A DNA stretch of 64,000 nt, from assembly GCF_008727925.1 (NCBI RefSeq), contig NZ_VTWT01000006.1, positions 62,001-126,000 on the forward strand. The letters run 5' to 3'. This DNA comes from Adhaeribacter soli (GTDB lineage: Bacteria; Bacteroidota; Bacteroidia; Cytophagales; Hymenobacteraceae). This document shows positions 44,595 through 53,100 of this stretch, piece by piece. The position numbers and the translations under genes are program-made. Under the pieces are notes generated by a model. The model did not search any database. It had not been told where the DNA came from and saw only the letters and a list, made by a program, of their open reading frames with translations. Position 1 is the first letter of the stretch, and each line of letters starts with the position of its first letter.

Positions 44595-45401
44595 ATGAAA
44601 AACAAAGTAGTAATAATTACGGGAGGCAGTTCGGGCATTGGCCGGGCTTGTGCTTTCGCATTTGGAAAGGCTGGCTGCAGGGTAGTAATTACCGGACGCG
44701 ATGCCACCAAATTAAATGAAACAGCCCAGGAACTAGCTTTAAGGAATATTGAATGCCTGCCGGTGGTAGGCGATGTAAGCCTTGAAGCCGACGTGAAATT
44801 TATGGTGGAAGAAACGGTGCGGAAGTTTGAACGGATCGATATCCTGATAAACAATGCGGGGATTTCCATGCGGGCCTTATTCGAGGACCTGGACCTGAAT
44901 GTGATCTGGAAAGTGATGGATATTAATTTCTGGGGAACGGTATACGCCACCAAATATGCGCTGCCCTATATCATTCAGAGCAAAGGTTCTATTATTGGTA
45001 TTTCCTCTATTGCCGGTTACCGGGGCCTTCCTGCGCGTACGGGTTATTCCGCTTCCAAGTTTGCCATGCAGGGTTTCCTGGAAGCGTTAAGAACTGAGCT
45101 GTTGCCAAAGAAGGTACACGTGCTGGTGGCTTGTCCGGGGTTTACGGCATCTAATATCCGGAACACGGCTTTAGCTGCGAATGGCAATACACAGGGCGAG
45201 TCGCCGCGGGATGAAGGTAAAATGATGACGGCCGAAGCCGTGGCAGATCAAATTCTGGAGGCTACTATTCACCGGAAGCGCGACCTGGTTATGACCTTCC
45301 AGGGAAAATTCACGGTATTCTTAAATAAATGGCTACCGGGCCTTGCTGATAAGCTGGTTTACAACCACATGAAAAAAGAGAAAGATTCGCCTTTCAAGTA
45401 A
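44595..45401 (+). CDS. Short-chain dehydrogenase/reductase (SDR)
   Basis: A 268-residue classical SDR. The cofactor motif is TGGSSGIG (residues 9-16), then NNAG near residue 88, the catalytic Ser in GISSIAGYRG and the YSASK motif with Tyr151 and Lys155. The C-terminal part is longer than the minimum and ends in a basic helix (VYNHMKKEKDS), as in the SDR group that acts on lipids or membrane-near substrates. The substrate cannot be named. It has its own promoter and terminator and so is a single-gene unit. Confidence 0.9.
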   Translation: MKNKVVIITGGSSGIGRACAFAFGKAGCRVVITGRDATKLNETAQELALRNIECLPVVGDVSLEADVKFMVEETVRKFERIDILINNAGISMRALFEDLDLNVIWKVMDINFWGTVYATKYALPYIIQSKGSIIGISSIAGYRGLPARTGYSASKFAMQGFLEALRTELLPKKVHVLVACPGFTASNIRNTALAANGNTQGESPRDEGKMMTAEAVADQILEATIHRKRDLVMTFQGKFTVFLNKWLPGLADKLVYNHMKKEKDSPFK

Positions 45402-45434
45402 TCCGGGTTTTTAGCCCGTTTCTATACCGTTTCG

Positions 45435-45491
45435 AAAGAACCTGTTCTTTGCTCCGGAGTTTATTCCGGAAGTAAGAGCAGGTTCTTTTTT
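45435..45491. terminator. Terminator between the SDR gene and the convergent gene
   Basis: Arms AAAGAACCTG and CAGGTTCTTT are extended by an inner TCCGGA pair and followed by T residues. The stop codon of the minus-strand gene lies inside this structure. Confidence 0.75.
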
Positions 45492-46201
45492 CGTATATAA
45501 GCCCTTTCGCCTTGCCATTTTACTTCAAACCAGATATCGTTTTCGCCGGTAATGGTAAGGCGATTGCCTTTGGTTAAAGTAGCCAGCCATTGCGAACCGG
45601 CTGCAGGCCCGGACATAAGGGCGGCCTGTTGCTTATGGGTAATGCCTTGCTGCCGGAAAGTAAGCAGGTTTATGTAGTATAAAATAAAGCCCAGATAAAG
45701 AAGAAAAAGCAGCCGGAAGGCGGGTTGCCGGAAAAAAGCCTGCTTCCGTTTCAGAACCATTACGGTAACTACCCCAACCGCCCCGATCAGCAGCAGCTCC
45801 AGGATGTTCATATAATATTTGCGGAACTGGGTTCGGAAAAAATCGAGGTCGCTGTATTCGTAGCCTTTTAAGCCCTGAGTATGGGCCACTTCTTCCATTT
45901 TCCGGAGTACTGCCCGGTTGGGGTGCAGGTGGTAATACAGGCTCAGGTAGTACATCGACTGGTCGTAATGCCGCAAGGCTTCTTCGATGTACGCCATTTT
46001 TAAGAGCATTTGCGGGGAATATTCCTGCCCGTTTTTCAGGATCTCCTTATAAATGGCCAGCGATTTTAGATATTCTTTCTGATTATAGAGAGAATCTGCC
46101 TCCGTAAGCGAATTTGTAAATTTTTGAGAATAAACCGGTTGTAAAAAACACAGGAAACTGGCGAAAAAAAATAAGCAGATTTTGCTCAAATAGTTTTGCA
46201 T
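45461..46201 (-). CDS. Membrane protein with TPR-like and SH3-like domains
   Basis: A 246-residue protein with a signal peptide (FFFASFLCFLQPVYSQ) and a TPR-like helical part (residues 30-110, YNQKEYLKSLAIYKEIL, then YDQSMYYLSLYYHLHP). Two transmembrane helices lie near residues 133-150 and 161-180. A C-terminal SH3-like domain follows (AALMSGPAAGSQWLATLTKG, then WFEVKWQGERAYIRKKNL). The architecture recalls BatE-type TPR/SH3 proteins, but no Bat neighbours are here. Probably inner-membrane with the SH3 part outside the cytoplasm. Function unknown. Confidence 0.75.
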   Translation of the reverse strand: MQNYLSKICLFFFASFLCFLQPVYSQKFTNSLTEADSLYNQKEYLKSLAIYKEILKNGQEYSPQMLLKMAYIEEALRHYDQSMYYLSLYYHLHPNRAVLRKMEEVAHTQGLKGYEYSDLDFFRTQFRKYYMNILELLLIGAVGVVTVMVLKRKQAFFRQPAFRLLFLLYLGFILYYINLLTFRQQGITHKQQAALMSGPAAGSQWLATLTKGNRLTITGENDIWFEVKWQGERAYIRKKNLLLLPE

Positions 46202-46272
46202 TTAAAAATTAAGCTGTTAGTTTTGCATCGCAATTCAGGGAAACGCCTCTAGAAAAGCAAAGTTAATAAAAA

Positions 46273-46345
46273 GATTCCGTAGCTCAGCTGGTAGAGCAAT
46301 ACACTTTTAATGTATGGGTCCTGGGTTCGAATCCCAGCGGGATCA
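46273..46345 (+). tRNA. tRNA-Lys (anticodon TTT)
   Basis: The cloverleaf is complete over 73 bases. The acceptor arms are GATTCCG and CGGGATC (one G-T pair), the D arm is GCTC..GAGC, the anticodon arm carries CTTTTAA, and the T arm is CTGGG-TTCGAAT-CCCAG. No CCA is encoded. It stands exactly at the border between the moderate-GC chromosome and the AT-rich island, as expected of an integration site. Confidence 0.97.
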
Positions 46346-46357
46346 CTTCTTTCAAAC

Positions 46358-46395
46358 AAAAAAGCCTTAAATTCACAAGATTTAAGGCTTTTTTT
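46358..46395 (+). terminator. Terminator after tRNA-Lys
   Basis: Arms AAAAAAGCCTTAAAT and ATTTAAGGCTTTTTT with a seven-base loop and a T run, 12 bases past the tRNA. Confidence 0.9.
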
Positions 46396-46410
46396 ATGCA
46401 TTTTTGGTTC

Positions 46411-46509
46411 TGCGTTAAGTAAAAAAGCAATTTTTACTTAACGCAGAAAGCGATTTGCTTAACACATAGGAGGGAGGTGCGTTAAGAAGTTCAAAATCAC
46501 TTAACGCAC
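46411..46509. repeat. Cluster of five TTAAG/CTTAA motifs, candidate recombinase sites
   Basis: A 15-base inverted pair (TGCGTTAAGTAAAAA at 46411-46425 with its complement at 46431-46445) is followed by a single CTTAACACA near 46458-46466. A second pair follows, GTGCGTTAAG (46477-46486) and CTTAACGCAC (46500-46509). Five copies of the core TGCGTTAAG in 100 bases, directly beside a tRNA 3' end at a composition border, suggest arm-type integrase or excisionase sites. That role is inferred. Confidence 0.55.
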
Positions 46510-46565
46510 AAATCTTTTTTAATTCCTATTTAGAGCTCTAAGTGAAGTTAAAAGCTAGCAGTTCT

Positions 46566-47996
46566 TTAGTTATCTACAAATTCTTCTGCATCTTTCTCGT
46601 TGCCAACAAGTTGTATAACTTTAGCTTTAAACTTGTCTAAGTCTACCTCATAGATGCCAAAGTTCTTATCCCAAAGTTCTAATGGAATTTGTTTTCCAGG
46701 ATTTCCTGATTCTAAAAGCTTTTCAATGTTAGATAAAACCTGTTCCCTAAGTGTGTAATTAGGCATAATCTGATTACCTGAAAACTCCCCATTGCTTTGT
46801 GGCACTTTATACTTGGTTGCTAGTTCTGAAAAGTGCTGCTTCCCCTGAGAGATAGTTTCGTTTGTTGTAAAGAAAATATCGGTTCTTATATTTTGGGCTG
46901 CCGTGGTACCCTTAGGCATTGAAGCAGAAACTGGTATTAAATGAAAATTAACGTTCTTTAAAGTTCTACTTAGTGAGTTCTTGATCCACACACCTCTGTT
47001 CAAGGAAATAAAAAATATGCTTTCGAGCTGTTTCTTCTGGTCATCCTTATCTTTTTCAATTCCTTTATGGCTATGGGATAATATGTAAATATCAGTTATT
47101 GGGTCACTATTATTGGCGTTATACAACTCAATGTGCTTTGCTAGTTTGTCCAAAGCTAACTGACTTTCTTCTTTCAGAATGTAACTATTCGGTTTGAATT
47201 TGATTGAATATGGATCAGGTGCAGCTGGACGTTTGGATTTCATCTCAGTCAAAGCTCTTATTGGAGCTTCTGCGTCAAATTTTGCTTTAGCTGCTTCTTC
47301 TTCCTTCGCCTTGATTCGCTCTTTTTCTTGTATTTGTTGTAACGCAATACTTTCCTGTTCCTTTTGTTGGTTCTCTTTTTCTAACTTTTCAGCAGCGATT
47401 TTCTCTATATCTTCCCCTTTACTATTAAAGTACTTTACAATTTCGCCTTTAGAATAAATTACATATCCACCTTTTGTTGTTCCGATTTTAGTGTCATATA
47501 ATAACTCTCCCTTGTCTCCCAATAAATAACGGTCTTTATCAGGCACTTTTCCAACATTCAACCATTTGCCTTCACGCACATCATTAGCATAGGTACCTTC
47601 TTGAAAATATAATTGCCCATCAATTTCCTCAGGATGATCCTTCCAATAACCAATCATTTTACCCTTAGAATAGTTACCACCTCCAACTTTATTAAAATTT
47701 AAGTATGTAATTTTATTACTACCTTCCAGTACGCCATTAACATAAGTGAAGGCATATTCAGTAACGCCATCATATTCTACCCATTTCCCATTTTTTTTGC
47801 CGTTTGTATAATTGCCTACAGTTTTCCTAGTGCCATCATCATAGTATTCGATGAAGGTACCATGTATAGCTCCTTGACTGTTTTCTCTATACCTTTCTTT
47901 GCACCTGCCATTTTTATTCTTCACTTTACACGGTAGTTCTTGACTATAAACTATAACTGATAATAATAACGCTGGGATTATAATAGCTCTTTTCAT
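46566..47996 (-). CDS. Secreted MORN-repeat protein with OmpA-like C-terminal part
   Basis: With the ATG at 47994-47996 the protein has 476 residues and a signal peptide (KRAIIIPALLLSVIVYSQ). Residues 30-190 contain MORN_2/YwqK-type repeats (IEYYDDGTRKTVGNYTNGKK, then GKWVEYDG). A charged coiled coil follows at about 205-260 (KLEKENQQKEQESIALQQ). The C-terminal part (SIKFKPNSYILKEESQLALD, then IYILSHSHKG) resembles an OmpA-like domain in layout. A longer start 23 codons upstream is less likely because it precedes the signal peptide. It is AT-rich like the rest of the island. Function unknown; probably envelope. Confidence 0.75.
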   Translation of the reverse strand: MKRAIIIPALLLSVIVYSQELPCKVKNKNGRCKERYRENSQGAIHGTFIEYYDDGTRKTVGNYTNGKKNGKWVEYDGVTEYAFTYVNGVLEGSNKITYLNFNKVGGGNYSKGKMIGYWKDHPEEIDGQLYFQEGTYANDVREGKWLNVGKVPDKDRYLLGDKGELLYDTKIGTTKGGYVIYSKGEIVKYFNSKGEDIEKIAAEKLEKENQQKEQESIALQQIQEKERIKAKEEEAAKAKFDAEAPIRALTEMKSKRPAAPDPYSIKFKPNSYILKEESQLALDKLAKHIELYNANNSDPITDIYILSHSHKGIEKDKDDQKKQLESIFFISLNRGVWIKNSLSRTLKNVNFHLIPVSASMPKGTTAAQNIRTDIFFTTNETISQGKQHFSELATKYKVPQSNGEFSGNQIMPNYTLREQVLSNIEKLLESGNPGKQIPLELWDKNFGIYEVDLDKFKAKVIQLVGNEKDAEEFVDN

Positions 47997-48108
47997 AGTT
48001 TTTATGTTTTTTCTATATACAAACATAAGAAAACCAGTTATAATAATCACAAAAGAGGGTATCATAAAAGAGGTTAGTCTTTAGGAGGCTGGAAAGTACT
48101 TTTTCGGC

Positions 48109-48408
48109 ATGAAAGAGTCTAATAAGAATATCCAGAAATTAACTAAAGAGCACCTATCGAAAGAGCCATTAACAGCGAAAAACAAGAAAGATGATCCAGA
48201 TCTAGCTAAACTGGCAAAGCGAATTAGAGCTTTACGAATTGAAAAAGGATACTCAAACGCAGACTTTTTCGCCTACGAAAATAATATCACCAGAACTCAA
48301 TATAATCGCTATGAAAATGGTGAAAACATTAAGTATACTAGCTTGATGAAGCTAATCCGAGCTTTTGGGTTAACTCCTAGTGAATTTTTTTCGGAAGGAT
48401 TTGACTAA
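48109..48408 (+). CDS. XRE-type helix-turn-helix regulator
   Basis: A 99-residue protein. Residues 34-95 form an HTH_3 (Cro/CI) domain: LAKRIRALRIEKGYSNADFF, then TRTQYNRYENGENIKYTSLM with the recognition helix, and a SEFF end. The N-terminal 33 residues are charged and may be flexible. It lies about 1.3 kb upstream of the BREX operon on the same strand and could regulate island genes. It has a divergent neighbour with about 110 bases between. Small XRE genes are also typical of toxin-antitoxin pairs, but no toxin is recognised. Confidence 0.85.
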   Translation: MKESNKNIQKLTKEHLSKEPLTAKNKKDDPDLAKLAKRIRALRIEKGYSNADFFAYENNITRTQYNRYENGENIKYTSLMKLIRAFGLTPSEFFSEGFD

Positions 48409-48438
48409 GCTTGGTGTAGCTTTTTATCTAATAAGAAC

Positions 48439-48804
48439 TCAATTATCTTCTTGAGATTTCATGAATTGATCAAAGTCCATTACCCCTAATTCGTTAAATC
48501 CAGAATTATTGGCTTCTTCAAATACCCTGATACTTACCTGATAGTTATACAGAATATAAGAACTCATTCCATCATTTACTATATAATCATATGCCAAAAT
48601 GGTGTATGCATCTCCATAAATCTTTACGGCATAGAAATCAATAACTTTATAACATATCACATTTTCAACTTCAGAATTCTCCACTACAAAGTCAACTTGG
48701 CTTGTAAAATGAGGTTGAAGTGTGATTTCAACTTCATAAAGTTCATCCTGCTGCTCATGCCTGTAAAGGAAAATATTGGGAGATTTTCTAAATATTTGTT
48801 CCAT
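48439..48804 (-). CDS. Uncharacterised protein, 121 residues
   Basis: A soluble acidic protein beginning MEQIFRKSPNIFLYRHEQQD, rich in Tyr and Val with alternating beta-strand patterns (VEITLQPHFTSQVDFVVENS, and YDYIVNDGMSSYILYNYQVS). No motif is recognised. Its start overlaps the end of the 60-residue gene by 17 bases, so the two form one unit. It is AT-rich like the island. Function unknown. Confidence 0.6.
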   Translation of the reverse strand: MEQIFRKSPNIFLYRHEQQDELYEVEITLQPHFTSQVDFVVENSEVENVICYKVIDFYAVKIYGDAYTILAYDYIVNDGMSSYILYNYQVSIRVFEEANNSGFNELGVMDFDQFMKSQEDN

Positions 48805-48970
48805 TTTCTGAGTTCATATTTTTTAATATTTTAGTGAATTGAGTAAGAGCTGCATCCAGAGTTTGGGACTTATTCAAATGATAGCCCATTAATTTCATTC
48901 GATCGCGAATCCAGTCAACCTTCTCCATACTTGTTTTGTAGCATTTTATACTCTTGTAATTCTGTTCCAT
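48788..48970 (-). CDS. Uncharacterised small protein, 60 residues
   Basis: A helix-rich basic protein (MEQNYKSIKCYKTSMEKVDW, then LNKSQTLDAALTQFTKIL). The pattern of a strand-like N-terminus and two helices recalls small ribbon-helix-helix or antitoxin proteins, but no firm family is seen. A 9-base inverted repeat lies directly before the start, which suits a self-regulating DNA-binding protein. With the overlapping 121-residue gene it could be a two-gene unit of the antitoxin-toxin kind. That reading is inference. Confidence 0.5.
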   Translation of the reverse strand: MEQNYKSIKCYKTSMEKVDWIRDRMKLMGYHLNKSQTLDAALTQFTKILKNMNSENGTNI

Positions 48971-49071
48971 AAATCACTTATTTTGAATTATATATTAATT
49001 ATGAAAAGTGATTTTCCACCTAAATTCTACCAAAATCCATCTTTTTTATTTGATATATAAAAAGAAAGATG
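48971..49071. promoter_or_regulatory. Divergent control region with two inverted repeats
   Basis: AAATCACTT (48971-48979) is matched in reverse by AAGTGATTT (49006-49014), and CATCTTT (49038-49044) by AAAGATG (49065-49071). The region separates the 60-residue gene (minus) from the gene at 49076 (plus) and must hold both promoters. An operator role is likely but not shown. Confidence 0.4.
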
Positions 49072-49075
49072 ATTT

Positions 49076-49435
49076 ATGTTAGTATTAAAAAACAGTCCGC
49101 TTGGTTATGGTTTAATTAAAGCGATTAACCCAAAAACTGGTTTATACGGTGCAGTTAGTGAATTTTCAAACAGTCCTGTAATAGATTTTGAGTATGAACT
49201 TATATGCCCATTTAAAGGCGAAAGAGCAATAGTTAAAAAAAATGGAAAGTATTTTGAAATAGATATGGATGGCGTGGAGTATTTTGGCAGAACCGATTTT
49301 GGTTTAGAACCCTTTTTCATAAAGTCTGACAGTTGCCCAGATTGCTATAATATACTATTAAAGACAAGCTCTGGCTGCTTGACATGTTTCGGTTGGGGGT
49401 GCATTCCACCAAACTATAACTTTGATTGTGATTAA
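49076..49435 (+). CDS. WG-repeat-like protein with Cys-rich tail
   Basis: A 119-residue protein. Residues 10-70 have WG/KWG-like character (GLYGAVSEFSNSPVIDFEYE, then ERAIVKKNGKYFEIDMDG). The tail has CPDC near residue 86 and CLTC with further Cys (SGCLTCFGWGC), which could bind zinc. No signal peptide. A terminator follows. It is placed between the small unknown genes and the BREX operon. Function unknown. Confidence 0.65.
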   Translation: MLVLKNSPLGYGLIKAINPKTGLYGAVSEFSNSPVIDFEYELICPFKGERAIVKKNGKYFEIDMDGVEYFGRTDFGLEPFFIKSDSCPDCYNILLKTSSGCLTCFGWGCIPPNYNFDCD

Positions 49436-49466
49436 AAGGTATGTTTTAGTATGATTTTAGATTCCG

Positions 49467-49500
49467 AATGGGCTAACTTTTATAGGTAGCCCATTTTTAT
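49467..49500 (+). terminator. Terminator before the BREX operon
   Basis: Arms AATGGGCTA (49467-49475) and TAGCCCATT (49487-49495) are followed by TTTATTT. It separates the gene at 49076 from brxF. Confidence 0.8.
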
Positions 49501-49663
49501 TTAACTATACATCAGGTCCTTAGCTAGTTAAACTTACAAAGAACCAAAATCTACTAACATAATAAATTCAAATTTTATATCTTGGAACCGCCGAAAGAGT
49601 CATTTTTGGAATTGGGCAATTATTCAAATCAGCCTATAGAAGCTTCGTTTGCACTTAAATCTA

Positions 49664-50140
49664 ATGTTCTCAAGTTCAATTACGGATTTTACCAACTCAG
49701 TAGAGCGATATAAGCTGAGCCTAATGCTATGCAGCCCCGAAAAGCTTGAACAGGTAGTTTCCTTTGTTCAAAGCCGAAATTTTTCTGTAATTAACTTTGG
49801 GCGTGAAGTTTCTCAGTTCATAGCTACTCTCACTAGTAAGAAATATTTGGATATTGAAGTCAATGATTTTATAATAAAACTGCTGGAAGATAGGAAGACC
49901 AAGATAAATGACTCAATTAACGAATTGGTAGTTATATACAATCTAGGAATTTTGTTAGAGCCAAGCCTTGGATTGGATCCTGCCAAATTGCTAAAAGAAT
50001 TTTCCAAAACTTCTTGTCTCGTTATCATATGGGAAAATCAGATAGATAATGATTCTATCTTGCATTGGCCCACTCAGAAAAACAAATATTGCCTGGATTT
50101 TTCAGGCGTTCAGTTAAAAAATTTGCGATATGCAATATAA
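49664..50140 (+). CDS. brxF: BREX-3 protein BrxF, divergent (no intact P-loop seen)
   Basis: A 158-residue protein starting at ATG 49664; an in-frame TTG 15 bases earlier is less likely. Position (first gene, directly before brxC), length and the overall pattern (SVINFGREVSQFIATL, then LGILLEPSLGLDPAKLLKEF, then CLVIIWEN) fit BrxF of BREX type 3. Normal BrxF is a P-loop ATPase-like protein. Here the place of Walker A reads LSLMLCSPEKLEQ, without GxGKT, and the Walker B strand NELVVIYN lacks the Asp. Its stop codon overlaps the brxC start by 11 bases. The role in phage exclusion is unknown. Confidence 0.75.
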   Translation: MFSSSITDFTNSVERYKLSLMLCSPEKLEQVVSFVQSRNFSVINFGREVSQFIATLTSKKYLDIEVNDFIIKLLEDRKTKINDSINELVVIYNLGILLEPSLGLDPAKLLKEFSKTSCLVIIWENQIDNDSILHWPTQKNKYCLDFSGVQLKNLRYAI

Positions 50141-53100
50141 AGAGCTTATTCAATTCGAACCGATCACCTCAGTTGTGAAATTGGTTAAAGCCGATGAAAA
50201 ATCAGTAGCTGAGAATTTAGTAAAGACCTTCGTCTTTTCACAGAAGATGCAGGAAGATCTACAAGAAGTCATTCTTAAAAACTTAACACCTGAGCAATCT
50301 CATGAAACTAAAGGGATTCAGATTGTAGGTAGTTATGGTACTGGTAAATCACACTTAATGTCATTGGTTTCGGCTATAGCTGAAAATGCGGATTTGGTAG
50401 GTTTAATCCAAAACGAGGAACTTAAGAAAGATTTCAGTCCGATTGCTGGAAAATATAAAGTGCTTCGATTTGAGATTGGTACAGACAAACCCCTAAAAGA
50501 TATTGTATTTGCTCAGATTGAAAGATACCTGGATAAACAAGGTATGGCTTTCTCATTCGATGAAGATTCGCTCTATAGTTGGAAAGAACTGATAGAACGT
50601 ATGATGGCTGAGTTTGAAGCTAAATTTCCTGATAAGTACTTCCTTATCGTTATTGACGAGTTACTGGAATATCTAAAAGGCAGAAAACCAAGCGAATTGA
50701 ATAACGACTTGATGCTATTACGTCAATTAGGTGAAGCTTGCGACAATTCTAGATTCAAACTAATGTTTGGCGTTCAGGAGTTGTTGTATCGCTCTCCTGA
50801 GTTTCAGTTCCAGGCAGATATGCTCAATAAGATTGAAGATCGCTATTCTGACTTAATAATTACAAAGGAAGATGTTTCTTACGTTGTAAAAGAACGCCTA
50901 CTAAAGAAAGACATCCATCAAAAAGCTAAGATCAGAGAACATCTTTTAAAATTTGCTCACTTATTCGAAGCCATTAATACTAATCTGAACGAATTTATTG
51001 ATCTGTTCCCGATCCATCCAAATTATGTAAGTTATTTTGAAAAGATAAAGCATGGCAAAAGCCAGCGAGAAATTTTAAAAGTTCTTTCTGTGAAATTCGG
51101 TGATATGTTAGAGGAACATGTTCCTACTGACAATCCTGGTCTTATTACCTATGATACTTATTGGGAAGATCTAGCTAAGAACCCTGCCATGCTTACTATT
51201 CCTGACATTAGGATCGTTAGGGATAAAGTTGAAGTTATTTCAACTCGGATTAATGAACATTTTGTTGGGGCAAGAGCAAACAGAAAAGGAATAGCAGAAA
51301 GTATAGCACACTCCCTAGCTATACGCATTCTATGTGATGATTTAGATAAACGTAACGGTGCGAATGCCCATAGTTTAAAAGAAGATTTATGTCTGACCAT
51401 TCCAGGTATTGAAGAAGCAGAATTCCTTTTAGCTACAATCGAATCCACGGCAAAACAATTAGTTTCTGCCACCTCAGGTCAATATGTTGACATAGATAAT
51501 ATTAGTTCTGATTTTTATATCCGTACTGAAGGCGGAGTAAATATTCCACAGCTTATCAGAGATTATGCCGATGAAGTTATAAAGAAAGATCCAGATCAAG
51601 CTGATCAATACTACTTTGATTTCCTGCAGTTTATACTCGAAATTCAGCAAGATTCTTATCGTACAGGATTTAAGATATGGCAACACTCATTAGAGTGGAT
51701 CGATAAAAAAAGCTTTCGGTTAGGATATATTTTCTTTGGAAATCCCAATGAAAGGAGCACCACTGAACCAATTCAGCAATATTACATTTTCTTTAGTCCG
51801 CTATTTAATCAAATAGATAGGAATGATGGCGCAGATGAAGTGTATTTTGACGTAGCAGGGCTTTCAGATGAATTTAAGGATACAATTTGCTTATATGGGG
51901 CAGCGAAAGCAAAACATGGATCAGCACCTACAAATCAAAAACAGTTATTCAGTAGCCAAATAGAAGAATATCAGAAAAAAGCTATTGCTCTATTTGATAA
52001 AGAGTATGCTGATAAGACTAGGGTAATTCATAATGGCGAAAGCAAACCACTTAAATCTTTCCATCTACCTGGAGAAGGTTCTACCAAGGAAATGGTATTC
52101 CGTGGGGTAGCAGCTAAGGTTTTAAATAAAACCTTTAACGATAAATTCCCTGATTACCCTGCTTTCACGGATTTGCTTCAGCCTTTGAGCAAAGACAATT
52201 TTGATGGGCGAATAAATGCCGCCTTAAAAAAGATAACATCACCTGGCCAATCAAATAGGGATGGTGAAGCCATACTAAGCGGATTAGGTTTATGGAGTGG
52301 TCAGACCATTGCTGTACAAAACAGTAAGTATGCTGATAGTATCCTGAAAAAATTAAAGGAGGCAGGGGAAAGTGCTGTATTGAATAGAGCTGATATTTTG
52401 TATCCACATTATGCTACGGCTAATTTGTGGTACTCGATAGATTTTAATATTGATTACCAATTAGAATTTATTGTGCTTGCTGTACTGGCTTATAAAGGCG
52501 ATATCGAAATAAGTTGGACAGGAAATAAAACAATATCGGCTACTAATATTGAATCAATCTTAACGCTTAATAATGTTGATTACTTTACATTTCAGCATAT
52601 AAAAACGCCCCAAGGGATCCCAGTAAAGAACTTAAAGGCTTTATTTGCTAGCTTAGATCTGCCTGATTTTACTTCTGAATTAGAAAAGCCTGATACCATA
52701 AGTAAAATTATTACTCAAGCAAAAACTAAGGCAGAAACAGTTGTAAGAACCAGAGCTACCATAGTTCAAGGGCTAAAATGTAGAAATGTTAATCTTTTAT
52801 CTGAAGAAGAAAGCCAAAGGATGAAAAATGATCTGGAAGGTTTAGCAGCCATGCTCGATACCATTCAATCATATAACACTTATGGGAAATTAAAGGCATT
52901 TAAACTTTCTGAAGAACAATTAATAAATACATTTCAGGCTTACGCTTATTGTAATAGAGTAGATAAATTAAAAAACAAGGCCGAAAAATTTGAAAAGTTA
53001 GTTGGATACCTACATACCGCACAATCCTATGTAGTTCAAGAAGAAAAACCACTTTTCGAAGATATTAAAGCAGCTATAGAAAAGCTTCCAACGGTTTTAT

